Notes: a model not told the origin generated them from the sequence alone. Shown: positions 6,988 to 15,510, counted from the stretch's first letter. The stretch: DNA of 17,607 nt from Thalassiosira profunda (GCA_036939355.1 JALLAP010000171.1:1-17607); one strand, 5' to 3'. A program made the numbers and translations.

Positions 6988-7860
6988 ATGAGTGCCATCA
7001 TCAGTGCCATCATGAGAGTTGCCTCCACATCACCGCGCGCCCGAGCTACCGCTGCTCCGAGGAGGCTTCTTTACGCCGCTGCATTCAGCTCCCTATCCGG
7101 ATCGTCGTGGGCGTTTGTGGCCCCGCGTCCTTCGATCGGTGTAGGTGCACCCTCGGCGCTGGCGCGCCACTCAGACAAGCAGCCTCTGACACATCAACCG
7201 CTGGTGCAGCATCGGCAATCTCGGCTCTTGTTCTCCCAGAGGGATGACAACGATTGGGAGACCTTCAAGAGAGCGGGCGGGAATCTGATCAAGTCGGGGG
7301 TAGACAAGGTCAAATCACTCATACCCTTTGGCAAATCAAAGGAGGAGAAGCGTGCTGCAATTGTGAAGAAGGAACGCAAGGACGAGATCAAGGGCGGGAT
7401 TAACGCAATGTTGAAAGATATGCCACTGCCAATCCGGATGATGGGGAAAATGGTCTCTCCGTTGCTTGCTAGAGCTGCGGATGAGATTGCTGAGCAGACG
7501 AAGCAAGCACAAGATCTTTTGGAAGATGCGCGGGTCCGCATTGTAAATGACCCTGCCCTTGCAGAAGAATTGGGCGAGCCAATTCAGGTTGGAGTGCCAT
7601 TCTCGCAAAGCTCTAGTACCACTGTTATTAATGGGAAGAGCTCCGCAGTGGTGAGGGCGCAATTTCAGGTGGCCGGTCCCAGGGGAAATGGAATCGCATC
7701 AATGGACTCAAACAACGGGCAAATCACTTCTCTGACTGTGAATGTAAATGGAAGGAACATTTCGGTGGGAACGCGAAGGGGCGGGAATGTGGTTGGCAAG
7801 TCGTCGGGAAGCAAGAGTGATGACAACGTCATCGAGGCAGAGATCATCGAGAAGAAGTGA
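6988..7860 (+). CDS. Plastid-targeted protein with a Coa1-like C-terminal domain
   Basis: A single exon of 290 residues. Residues 1-42 contain a basic segment and a hydrophobic core ending SSWA/FVAP, an ASAFAP-type plastid import junction with F43 at the +1 position, followed by a Ser/Arg/His-rich transit region. The mature part has a Lys-rich amphipathic stretch (about 90-135), a predicted helix (140-185), then residues about 178-265: ARVRIVNDPALAEELGEPI, a Val/Ser-rich beta region, and VAGPRGNGIASMDSNNGQI. The pattern of a helix, a P-x-L-x-x-x-LG-x-P-I motif and a G-x-x-G beta strand resembles Coa1 (cytochrome oxidase assembly factor) and related Tim21-like folds. Known Coa1 is mitochondrial, so a plastid version would do something else, perhaps membrane-complex assembly. 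Domain assignment is by pattern only. The start is ambiguous between 6988 and 7012 because a 12-bp tandem duplication creates two nearby ATGs. Confidence 0.8.
   Translation: MSAIISAIMRVASTSPRARATAAPRRLLYAAAFSSLSGSSWAFVAPRPSIGVGAPSALARHSDKQPLTHQPLVQHRQSRLLFSQRDDNDWETFKRAGGNLIKSGVDKVKSLIPFGKSKEEKRAAIVKKERKDEIKGGINAMLKDMPLPIRMMGKMVSPLLARAADEIAEQTKQAQDLLEDARVRIVNDPALAEELGEPIQVGVPFSQSSSTTVINGKSSAVVRAQFQVAGPRGNGIASMDSNNGQITSLTVNVNGRNISVGTRRGGNVVGKSSGSKSDDNVIEAEIIEKK
6991..7014 (+). repeat. 12-bp tandem duplication at the start codon
   Basis: AGTGCCATCATC (6991-7002) is followed directly by AGTGCCATCATG (7003-7014), differing only in the last base. It encodes SAII then SAIM and gives the gene two in-frame ATGs, at 6988 and 7012. 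Confidence 0.85.
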
Positions 7861-7920
7861 GCTTTAGTAAGATACCAAACAACATCTTCTCTCTTTATCC
7901 CGAACCACAATTTATTCCTC
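7861..7920. other. 51-bp convergent spacer and AATAAA overlapping the sulfotransferase stop
   Basis: Only 51 bases separate the plus-strand stop (ends 7860) from the minus-strand stop codon (7914-7912). On the minus strand the hexamer AATAAA occupies 7916-7911 and so includes the whole TAA stop; it is followed by TTGTGGTT, a GT-rich stretch. This could be a poly(A) signal with its downstream element, but diatom poly(A) signals are poorly defined, so this is inference. Confidence 0.4.
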
Positions 7921-10147
7921 AGACTTGACCGCTTGCTCCCCATCACCCTTTATAGCTTCTTTGCCTTCGACCGCTTGCTGCGCAGCGGCAGCGGCCTCCT
8001 TGCCCTCCTGAGCGTTGGCGCTATCCCCACCGCGGGCCCGCATCGCTCGGCATTTCTCGCAATCGCAGTTCCCCTCGTTGATGCCAAGCTCGACCTTAAT
8101 TTTCTGCCACGGTGTCACTTCGTTCCTCCCACGGCAGAGGTTGCCCCTGTTCAGGATCACCACCTTCTTATTCTCCGTGTTGTGCCACGAGGGAAGATAC
8201 TCCGTGGCGTAATGTTCCAGAGGATCCATGTCCTTCCACGTCTCCACAGGTTTGTCCAGCAAATCTTCGTAGCCGAAGTGTTTCATTATCGTCTGGAGCT
8301 CTGCGTCGTCCTTCAACTTTTGCAGCAACTCGGGCGAGTATTTGGACAGCGCCTTGCCGATGCCACCGGAGCGAGGCTTGTAGGATCCCATGCGCTCAAT
8401 GTCCTGTTGGTCTGAGATGCATCGATCAATTCTCTCCGTGAAGAAGGTGCCCATTCGCTTGACCTCCAGCACGAACTGAAGAACACGTCCCATCACCTTT
8501 GCGGGCTCCCGGGTCAGATCTTCGTACCGGATAAGCAGGATGGGAACGTCCTGGTTCATCCAGAAGGTGTGGAAGCCCTTCCAGACGCGGATCTCCCTCA
8601 GCACGTACTCCTCCCAGATTTTCTTCGTCTTCTCTCGCACCTCCGGGGAGATGGACGTGGTGTGCGTCCCCGTCATCATCAGATTGAAAAAGGACTCCAA
8701 TGCATCGATGGGGTTGCGCACGAGAAGGACCACCCTGCACGCGCGGAACGGAGCGCCGCCCTGCCGTTCGGGGAAGTGGGTCTTCACGAACTGCACCATG
8801 TTCGCTCCAATGGCCATCTCCCCAACCAGATCTGCAGCGAAATATTGAGGTGGATGCAGTGAGTATGCATATCTGTTTGTAGACATAAACTGTCAAAGTG
8901 CGGATCTGCAACTCACCGTGCTTGGCCAAGCCTCCCTGCATATCACTCCCGGTCACGCGAAGCGTCGTATGTTCGTACAGCGTGCGCATCAAACTGTTGC
9001 CGCTCCGAGGGTACGACGCCAAAATCCGCACGGCGTGCGGGCACGGCGAAAAGAGCAACAGCTCGTGCTGCGTCGGGATGGGCTCGAACGGGACCTCCTT
9101 GTTCTTGTTTCGCAACTCCGCAATTTCCAGCAATTCCTCCCACTCCTTGTCCGCCATCTCTTGAATCGACATGTTCTTCGGCCACACCCGATTGTGCGTC
9201 ATCTTGTCCTTCAGCTCCCGTTCAAACATTTCGGTGATGCCCTGCGAGTAGTCCTCTTTGCCCGCCATGTGGCCGGCCATGCGGGCCGTCTCTTCGCGCA
9301 TCTTCTTGCGCTCCTCCCGCTTGTAGTAGAGGATGCGACCGTAGAGGCGTCGGGTGTTGAGGCGGTCGAGGAGGGTCTCAGGATCGATGCGGGCGAAGAG
9401 GGGCGGGAGGACCTCCTTTTCGGGCTCCTTGGGCGCTTCTTCCGTCTTTCCTTCGCCATCGGTTGATTCGGTTTCGGCCGTTACCTCGCCTCCAGTGGCA
9501 TCTTCCCCCGCCGTCTCCTCCTGCTCTTTGGGCTCGGCAGTTTCCTCTTTCGCGTCCTCCCACGCCTCGTTGATCGCCGCAGCCATTTTGCCCATGCTCA
9601 TCTTGCCCACCGCCACACCCTCAGACTCCCCTTCTTCTCCCGCCGCCGCCTCGCCCTCCCCATCCTTCTTCTCTTCTCCCTCCTGTTCCTTCTTCTTCGC
9701 CTCCTCCTCCTCCTCCTCCCGCTGCTGCTGCATCTTTTTCATGTTCTCCTGCTGCTTGATCATCATCTCCTTCCGTCGGAAATAGTTGTCCATCGGCCAC
9801 CCTGGAGCATGAAACGCAGTGAGTGAGATGAGCTATCTAAGAGCATACTGCAAATTGCAGTGCACATCATGTGAGCACTCACCCATGACGGCGAACACGC
9901 TCTTCCGCGACGCCTCGTCCAGATAGTTGAAGCACTTCAATACCAGGTGCTGCTTGAGCTGGAACAGGCGGAGCTGGACCGGCTGTCGTTGGACCTGCTG
10001 CTGCTGTTGAGCTGCTGCCCCCCTGCCCCGGCCCCCGCGGCCACCGCGGCCGCCGCGCCCTCCGCGCTTGCCGCCCTTCCCCTTCCCGCGGCCTCCGCGC
10101 CCCCCTCCGCCCATGTTTTGCTGGTGCCGATTGACGGGGTGGGGCAT
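7912..10147 (-). CDS. PAPS-dependent sulfotransferase with RGG/Q-rich N-terminus (3 exons)
   Basis: Exons 10147-9883, 9801-8917 and 8831-7912 on the minus strand are joined across GTGAGT...CAG introns of 81 and 85 bases, giving 689 residues. The PAPS 5'-phosphosulfate loop is SYPRSGNSLMRTLYEH (from residue 351), KTHFP (402-406) supplies the usual catalytic-His context, and RNPIDALESFF (422-432) gives the 3'-phosphate Arg and Ser with correct spacing; all three are intact. Upstream, residues 12-43 are an RGG box, 47-51 is a Gln run, and about 95-240 is a Glu/Lys-rich, probably coiled or disordered, segment. The C-terminal tail has a CDCEKC cluster and an Ala/Glu-rich end. I see no clear signal peptide or membrane anchor, so Golgi placement is not supported; a soluble enzyme is possible. 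The substrate is unknown. A second ATG at 10114 could also serve as the start. Confidence 0.88.
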
Positions 10148-10355
10148 CAGACCTCACCGTTATGGGAGGGCGTCGTCGGCTACTGCCCCTGCCGCTGCAA
10201 CGATGGTTGAATGAGAAGGTCACGTCGCACGTCGCCGACAGTCGCTGTCGCCCACTTTTGATTGCCCCCTTTTTTCAGAGGAGGGGAGAGCTCCATTCAC
10301 AGAGAGGGCCGGTGCGTGGCCGGCGTGGGACGTCAAGCAGGGGCAGGTCGGGGCG
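10148..10355. promoter_or_regulatory. 208-bp divergent promoter (sulfotransferase / unknown nuclear protein)
   Basis: Two start codons on opposite strands are only 208 bases apart, so transcription signals must be shared or overlapping. A small inverted repeat CGACAG-TCG-CTGTCG (10236-10250) sits near the centre, next to TCACGTCGCACGTCG. No TATA-like sequence is evident. Confidence 0.5.
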
Positions 10356-11792
10356 ATGAGCGGCAAGGACGAGGGCATCTCGCCCGTGCGGGTGTCGCGC
10401 TTGAAGAAGCGGCGGCGCCCCCACAAGGACGGCGGCGGCGGCGAGGGGACGACCTGCGCCCCCCTCCAACACCTCTCTCCTGCGCCATCCGCCAAGCAGA
10501 CCCGTCATTGCAGTGCAGGGGAGGGGCACGCCAGCAAGGAGAACCTATTGAATGGTCGGCTTGCGGTGCCATCGAGGCCATCGGCGGGGAGGCTAGGTGG
10601 CCCTGATGTCGGGGAGAAAGGTGAAGAGCTGGGTGCAGTAGCACAGCAACAAGCAAATGCGATGCGCGGTGCACCGCCAGTTGATGACATGATAGGAGTG
10701 GTGTCACCCTCGACAGGGCACGCCGTTGCTTGCCCAGAAATCGTTGGTGGTGATGCATCTGCAATTGGTTTCATAACTGATGCGGAGCTATCATCCCTGA
10801 CGGCTGCAATTCCCTCTCTGCTTGGGTTGGACATGCAACGGTACGATGCATCCTCCTCTCGTTTCCGACGGGAGTTGGAGCAAGCATTCGGACATCGAAC
10901 GAGCACTGAAAGCAATCAACGTGATACACAGCATGGAATCTATCACCCGTTGGTGGGGAGGATAGATCCTCATTCGACTGGCAACTGCTATGCCAATGCC
11001 CCCAGTGGGTCGAAGGTGCACTCCATCGCCTTTCCTCGATGCACAGGTGCAACATCCGAGACAGCTCCAGCGGACGATTGCAACGACATCTTCCAACACT
11101 TGACCCTGAGGCGCAAATCGGGCCACGGCATGCTGATTCCAGCATCGTGGTATCAGTTCCCTTCTCGTGCAACAAAGGCGTCGCCATCGCCGGGAAATGT
11201 TGCAGGCACAGATCAACCTGTCGAAAAGAAAAATGTTGAGGAGGAGCCACCAAGGAAGCATTCCCCGCTGAGGACTAGTGACGATGTACTACAGTCTTTG
11301 AGGAGTAACGTGGGAGAACAGTCTCCTAACAGGATGCATCCGCCACCAGAGATAGTGGGGGAGCCTTGCACCGCAAACATACAATCTGCAGAAACAGGAA
11401 ATGAGGATGCCGTCTTTGCATTGAAGCCGCCGGCGCCGCCACCTATGAAATATCCAGGGAAGATACAAATTGAATCTGAGAAAGGAGCGACAATCAGAGA
11501 GGTGTTCGACATCGACAACTCGGACTACGTCATCGGCAAGCTCCATCGGGGAGACGAGCGGCACTTTCTCGAGAAGAGAACACTGCCTCCGCCTCCCATT
11601 TCATTGGACGACAGCGACGAGGAAAGTGAGGACGAATGCGTTGCGGTAGTGCGGTACAAGATTGTGCTGCGACCGGAGGACTACGCCGCATCTGGAAAAT
11701 ACGCAGAAGATGCATCGGGGCAAAAAGTTGGCTGGATCAGCGATCGGGGGCGGCTGGCCGACGAGCCTTACTTGATTCTGAGAGAGGTTTGA
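10356..11792 (+). CDS. Unrecognised protein with basic N-terminus and conserved-looking C-terminal block
   Basis: A single exon of 478 residues that I cannot assign to a family. Residues 9-24 (SPVRVSRLKKRRRPHK) look like a nuclear localisation signal with a possible proline-directed phosphosite. The central 300 residues are Ser/Pro/Thr-rich and appear disordered, with short ordered-looking pieces such as TDAELSSLTAAIPSLLGLDM and LIPASWYQFPSRATKA. The C-terminal 110 residues are denser: a PPAPPPMKYPGKIQIE stretch, FDIDNSDYVIGKLHRGDE, an acidic DDSDEESEDE (CK2-like), and a final block with VVRYKIVLRPEDY and GWISDRGRLADEPYLILREV. The coding call rests on the long uninterrupted frame, codon-like composition and spacing to neighbours. 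A nuclear or chromatin-linked role is only a guess. It converges with the DHHC gene, 82 bases between stops. Confidence 0.75.
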   Translation: MSGKDEGISPVRVSRLKKRRRPHKDGGGGEGTTCAPLQHLSPAPSAKQTRHCSAGEGHASKENLLNGRLAVPSRPSAGRLGGPDVGEKGEELGAVAQQQANAMRGAPPVDDMIGVVSPSTGHAVACPEIVGGDASAIGFITDAELSSLTAAIPSLLGLDMQRYDASSSRFRRELEQAFGHRTSTESNQRDTQHGIYHPLVGRIDPHSTGNCYANAPSGSKVHSIAFPRCTGATSETAPADDCNDIFQHLTLRRKSGHGMLIPASWYQFPSRATKASPSPGNVAGTDQPVEKKNVEEEPPRKHSPLRTSDDVLQSLRSNVGEQSPNRMHPPPEIVGEPCTANIQSAETGNEDAVFALKPPAPPPMKYPGKIQIESEKGATIREVFDIDNSDYVIGKLHRGDERHFLEKRTLPPPPISLDDSDEESEDECVAVVRYKIVLRPEDYAASGKYAEDASGQKVGWISDRGRLADEPYLILREV

Positions 11793-11829
11793 GTTGCAAC
11801 TTGTCGATGAAAGAGTTGTGAACGTGAAA

Positions 11830-11835
11830 TTTATT
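11830..11835 (-). other. Possible poly(A) signal of the DHHC gene
   Basis: AATAAA on the minus strand lies about 40 bases after the DHHC stop codon (11877-11875). Cleavage downstream of it would end the transcript close to, or inside, the 3' end of the convergent gene (stop at 11792), so the two transcripts probably overlap. Confidence 0.4.
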
Positions 11836-11874
11836 GAATGAACAGTTGACTCTATGAATGGCCACGCATCTTTC

Positions 11875-13194
11875 TTAACATATCGATGTGTTCTCGTTTC
11901 CCTCCCGCAACAATCGCTGCGGCACGCTGAAGCCCAGCACCTTGTCGTGATCCGGGAATATCGGATCCACTGGGAGGAACCACGTGCCGTATCCCCCAAT
12001 CCCAAAGACATCCACCAACTCCAGAGGAGCCTCGTCGGCATTGTCAATGGTGCCGTCGAACTTCCGTTTCAATCGATCGATCGTCCCCGAACCCGTCATC
12101 ACTCCAAAGGTGACATTGGCCAGCATCGACGACGTGAAGAGAAGGGCACCAGTGCACAGCAGCGTCATGACCCGGACCAACTGCACCAGCATCCCCGGAA
12201 ACTGGCAATCCTCGTCAGAGCAGAAAAAGTAATTGCAACCGAATATCATCAGCGCCAATGCGCTGCCCGCCCACGTGTACGACAGAAACAGAATGAACGG
12301 CTTCAGGTTCGCCGCCCCGATGCAGTTGTTCATCCAGGGGCAGTGGTGGTCCATCCGGCTCACGCACCGATTGCATATCCGGCAGTGGTGGCTCATGGGC
12401 GGCTTGTAGCTCTTGCACACCCGGCACATGCTGTGGTGGACGGTTTGGCGGTTCGCGGCGTCGACGGGCACGGCGCACGAGGGGACAGATCCCGGGTCGG
12501 TGAACATTGTTTTCGCGTGCGAGGCCAGGGCCATGGCGCAGATGGTGCAGTAAAAGTACGCCAGACCGTGCGATAAACTGCTCGATCTCGCCAGTAGTGT
12601 CACCGTCACGGCCGAGTAGACGAAGAGGACCCACACGATGATCGACATTGCCGTTCCGGGCGGGTCGTTTTCCAATGTGTTGAGCCAGATGCCGCTCCCC
12701 TCGTCGGTGCCGAAGGTGCAGTCCCAGCTGTAGTCGTTGGTGTCGTCGTAATAATACCCTCCTCTTCCTCCTCCCCGGTCGTCGAAATCTGGATTTGTTG
12801 CGTACGCGCCGCCGCCGTCGTCAATCGAAGTGGACCGTCCTATCCGCGCGATGGACTGCGAAACACCACTGCCATTGGACCTCGACCGTGCCGCCGGGAT
12901 CTTGTCGTACTTGCCGTCGTCCGCGTGCCCGTTGGTCGCCGTCGGTGCACCTGCACCTCCGTGACCCCGACGACGCACGGGTGACGTCGATGCGTTCCAA
13001 GCCGCCGCGTGCTGCGGGAGGAGAGCCCTCCGCTCGACCGCCGCGTCGTTCTCATCATCGTCGTGCGCGAGCGCGACGCCGCCGTAGCTCTCCGGCATCG
13101 GTGAAACGCTTTGGGGGGTGCCGCCGGTGCCTGCCGCGCCTCTTTGTGTTGGTCGGTGGCGGCCGCTGGCGCTGGCGCACTCTACTAACACCAC
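11875..13194 (-). CDS. DHHC-type protein S-acyltransferase (complete paralogue)
   Basis: A single exon of 439 residues on the minus strand. The first 160 residues are low-complexity and likely cytosolic. Two membrane helices (about 183-201 and 208-225) precede the TDPGSVP motif (DPG at 233-235). The Cys-rich domain spans about 257-305 ([18 protein letters not shown], then [19 protein letters not shown]) with active-site D282-H-H-C285. Two further helices follow, then GTIDRLKRK in the position of the family's TTxE motif and a tail with a short aromatic block before the end. All zinc ligands and the catalytic Cys are present, so it should be an active palmitoyltransferase in Golgi, ER or plasma membrane; the substrate is unknown. 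A TATA-like stretch lies about 50 bases upstream. A truncated paralogue lies about 1 kb to the right on the same strand. Confidence 0.93.
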   Translation of the reverse strand: MVLVECASASGRHRPTQRGAAGTGGTPQSVSPMPESYGGVALAHDDDENDAAVERRALLPQHAAAWNASTSPVRRRGHGGAGAPTATNGHADDGKYDKIPAARSRSNGSGVSQSIARIGRSTSIDDGGGAYATNPDFDDRGGGRGGYYYDDTNDYSWDCTFGTDEGSGIWLNTLENDPPGTAMSIIVWVLFVYSAVTVTLLARSSSLSHGLAYFYCTICAMALASHAKTMFTDPGSVPSCAVPVDAANRQTVHHSMCRVCKSYKPPMSHHCRICNRCVSRMDHHCPWMNNCIGAANLKPFILFLSYTWAGSALALMIFGCNYFFCSDEDCQFPGMLVQLVRVMTLLCTGALLFTSSMLANVTFGVMTGSGTIDRLKRKFDGTIDNADEAPLELVDVFGIGGYGTWFLPVDPIFPDHDKVLGFSVPQRLLREGNENTSIC

Positions 13195-13607
13195 TCAACG
13201 CGTAGGGCTAGTGTAAATGAAAACAATTTGTATGGACGTATCTATATATCTTTTTCATAAATAAAATTGATACCCTTTGCTTGACCTCCGCCATTGCAAA
13301 CAGCATCAATTTTCATTTCGTTAGACCTAATTTGGAACCCGAAACCCGAGCACCTTCTTGGATGGGTCGGCGGTCGGCGGCGAGCGCGGGGCACATCATT
13401 CTCAGGCGCGGCGCCTCCTCCTACGCTCACTCTCCCAGCAGCGCCTCCTTCGAAGTGCCCTCGCCGCTCTCGCAGCGCCCTCTGTGCGGTCGCCGACGCT
13501 GCATTTCCACCTCCATACAAGACGCATCCTGACGAGTTGTGAGCACAAGATACGGTTCGCATCCTCACCATCACCCCGAGTTGAGCACAGAGGTTCGCAT
13601 CGTGTCG
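13195..13607. promoter_or_regulatory. Divergent intergenic region (DHHC gene / metalloprotease)
   Basis: These 413 bases lie between divergent starts. On the minus strand GATATATAGA (13250-13241) is a TATA-like element about 50 bases before the DHHC ATG, in an AT-rich stretch (13211-13275) that stands out from the GC-rich surroundings. The rest (13330-13560) is GC-rich. Several short frames cross it, but none shows a domain or a convincing start, so no gene is called. Confidence 0.5.
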
Positions 13608-14249
13608 ATGGCTCCAATGGCCACTGCCGCCGCTGTCCTCCTTGCCGGCGTCGCTCCCGTGTGCTTCGCTGATGTCGAGTCGGTCATAACAATCACGTCC
13701 GTCGGCGACGCCGCCGAAGACCCGACTGTGGGGCTTCCCAACCTCGCGAGCGTGATTGTGTTCGATGACAACTTCGAACCCTCGGACGTCACGTCAGTCG
13801 AGGTGGATGTCCTCCAAGCGATCAACGAGACGTCCCTCCCCGTGATCTTCGATGCCAAGCTGACCAACGACAACTTCTGGTACGGCGAGCTTCGCTATGA
13901 CGCCGCCATCCATCCCGACCCGCCGGGCTCGATGGGATCCCTCAATATCTATCGCAACCCCTCCACCGGTGCCATCGCGGGCAGCCTGCTCCACGGCGGG
14001 AATATTTACCACATCGAAACGGATCTGGAACTCACGAGCTCTATCAGCAGGATTTCCGATGGGGACTTCTCGGGTGACGGAGAGCCACTCCTTCCGCTGG
14101 GAGACGATGGGACCGGTGATGGAAGCGACATTTACGGAGGCGGCCGCACCTTGTTGGAGATGGAGGATCCCGGACCCATCGACGTCCTTGTTGCGTACAC
14201 CCTTCGAAGCTTATGCCAGCAGGCGCGTCTCGAGTATCCCTGCGAAGAT
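13608..14249 (+). pseudogene. Secreted reprolysin-like metalloprotease, 5' part only (cut at the N at 14250)
   Basis: The frame gives 214 residues from ATG 13608, then meets the single N. Residues 1-21 are a signal peptide (MAPMATAAAVLLAGVAPVCFA). A propeptide-like region follows, rich in beta strands, with GSLLHGGNIYHIE (about residues 127-139), a pattern common before reprolysin-type (M12-like) catalytic domains. The final 25 residues, PIDVLVAYT then SLCQQ and YPCE, look like the first strand of that catalytic domain. The HExxHxxGxxH zinc site is therefore expected just beyond the break and is absent here. I read this as a gene interrupted by an assembly gap rather than a true pseudogene. 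The family call is moderate because it rests on the N-terminal third. The protein would be extracellular or in the secretory pathway. Confidence 0.7.
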
Positions 14250-14250
14250 N
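14250..14250. other. Single undetermined base marking a probable assembly gap or misjoin
   Basis: This is the only non-ACGT base in the window. The plus-strand metalloprotease loses its 3' part from the left and the minus-strand DHHC gene loses its 3' part from the right at exactly this base. The minus-strand codon at 14252-14250 is TGN, consistent with the first Cys of the DHHC domain. Two coding regions cannot end naturally at the same base in this way, so sequence is probably missing here. Confidence 0.85.
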
Positions 14251-14744
14251 CACATGCTGTGGCTGGGGCTCTCCCGCCGTTGCTCCTCCTGCGGCACGGC
14301 CGCCCGGGGCACGCTCCCCGGATCCGTCAGCGACGTCTTGGCGTGGCACGCCAAGGCCATGGCGCACAGCAGCGTGTAAATCATCCCCAACACGGGCGGT
14401 ATCCCCTCCGTGACCGTGAGGAGGGTCACCGTCACGGCCGAGTACGTCATGAGGAGCCAGACGAGGGTGGCCATGATGCTCCCGGCCTGATCGCCCGAGT
14501 TCATCCATATGCCCTTTTCCTCGCCGGTGCCGAAGGAGAAGGACCACGGGCTGTCGTTGTGGGTGTCGATGTAACTTTCCCCCGGGGAGCGTATGCGGGG
14601 GATGGGTTGCCGGCCCACGCGGGCGTAATCGTACTCCAAATATTCCGACGAGTCTATTCGGCAGTTGCACGCGGCGTCGAGGCAGGTGCGCAGGGCGGGC
14701 CGTCCCGCGGAGGAGGAGGAGCCCACCTCCTTTTTTGCAACCAT
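14251..14744 (-). pseudogene. Second DHHC S-acyltransferase paralogue, 5' part only (cut at the N at 14250)
   Basis: From ATG 14744 (context ACCAACCATGG) the minus strand encodes 164 residues ending SHSM, then TGN at the gap. It aligns with the complete DHHC protein at 11875-13194: FGTGEEKGIWMNS to [22 protein letters not shown] identical, CAMALACHAKTSLTDPGSVP to [20 protein letters not shown], and HSM at the same place before the Cys-rich domain. So both membrane helices and the DPG motif are present, while the zinc fingers, DHHC site and last two helices are missing. In the neighbour about 180 further codons follow this point, which suggests at least about 550 bases are absent. The N-terminal tail is shorter and unrelated to the neighbour's. 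Upstream in-frame ATG 14816 is possible but has a less natural Cys/Arg-rich extension. Confidence 0.85.
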
Positions 14745-15169
14745 GGTTGGTTGATGAAGTGGCGTGCACCGACGGGTGCAGGTGCAACGCCCGCGACAAC
14801 ACCCTCGCTCTTCCACCGCCGCCGTCAGGTGTCCCCGCCCCTGCAGCCCGAGCTAGGTGTCCTGTCGACCGTTATTGAGCCGCTGGTTGCGCTCTGCACC
14901 CCCCAGCCGCCGGTTGCCGTTGCTTTGTGGCCTTTTTTCCTCTCGATGTCGATTTCGTCGTTCTCGGCACGTGCTCGAACGTTTCGGTGGAAGCCCGCAA
15001 AAGAAAAGTTTCCCCAGACTTTTGTTACATCTGAGTGCCCGACGCCCCCCGGGCTAGCGCCCTTTCCCCGCTTTGCCCTCTTTTCCAGCTTCCCCAACCA
15101 ACAACAACAAGGGCGGCTCAAAAAGGTCATGAGTCCACCCCGGCCGAGCAGCCCGGTTCCCCGGTGACG

Positions 15170-15510
15170 GTGAGTTGTGGTTGATAATGATGTGAAGTCC
15201 TGTCAGCGGAGGAGGAGGAGTCAGAGTTCATAGTTCATGAGATGCGTCGTCGGGAAGCGGGCGGCCCGCCGCTCCAGGGCGGCGGGCCGTAGGGGAGGGG
15301 TGACACACGTGAGCTTCCTTGCCGCGGATGCGGGCTGCTTGCCGGCACATCATCCTCAGTGGTTGGGATTGCCGCATAAATTGCAATTGTTTCCTGGTTG
15401 TGGGGTGTGTGGAGCTCGCGGAGGGCAGGGCATCTGTGGAGGAAGAGATACTTCCTATCTCTCACCTGCTCACATCTTTGTTTGGTGCACACTAATATTA
15501 TTCTCCACAG
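15170..15510 (+). other. Candidate 5'-UTR intron of the repeat-module gene
   Basis: A GTGAGT donor at 15170-15175 and a good acceptor at 15510 bound this span. The acceptor region reads CACACTAATATTATTCTCCACAG in two parts: a CTAAT branch-like motif about 20 bases upstream, then a pyrimidine-rich run and CAG. The coding ATG at 15558 lies 48 bases after the acceptor. At 341 bases it is longer than the other introns in the window, so confidence is low. Confidence 0.3.
15262..15289. repeat. Perfect 10-bp all-GC inverted repeat
   Basis: CGGCCCGCCG (15262-15271) and CGGCGGGCCG (15280-15289) pair perfectly around the 8-base loop CTCCAGGG. It lies about 270 bases upstream of the ATG at 15558, either in the promoter, the 5' leader, or the candidate leader intron. 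Confidence 0.6.

Noticed and set aside
8918..9466. Plus-strand frame of 182 codons
   Set aside because: Antisense to the sulfotransferase exon 2; composition only.
9700..9733. CTC/CTG triplet microsatellite as a separate repeat
   Set aside because: It lies in the sulfotransferase coding region and simply encodes the Glu and Gln runs.
11854..12576. Plus-strand frame of 240 codons
   Set aside because: Antisense to the complete DHHC gene; His/Arg/Ala-rich shadow.
13242..13574. Minus-strand frame of 110 codons upstream of the DHHC gene
   Set aside because: Low-complexity Arg/Gly/Ala and no homology pattern; lies where two promoters must be.
13608..14249. True pseudogene status of the metalloprotease fragment
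   Set aside because: No stop codon or frameshift occurs before the N; loss of the 3' part is better explained by missing sequence.
13539..15167. Long plus-strand frame of 542 codons spanning the N
   Set aside because: It starts with GTG rather than ATG, crosses the undetermined base, and beyond it reads antisense through the DHHC coding region. Only 13608-14249 is kept.
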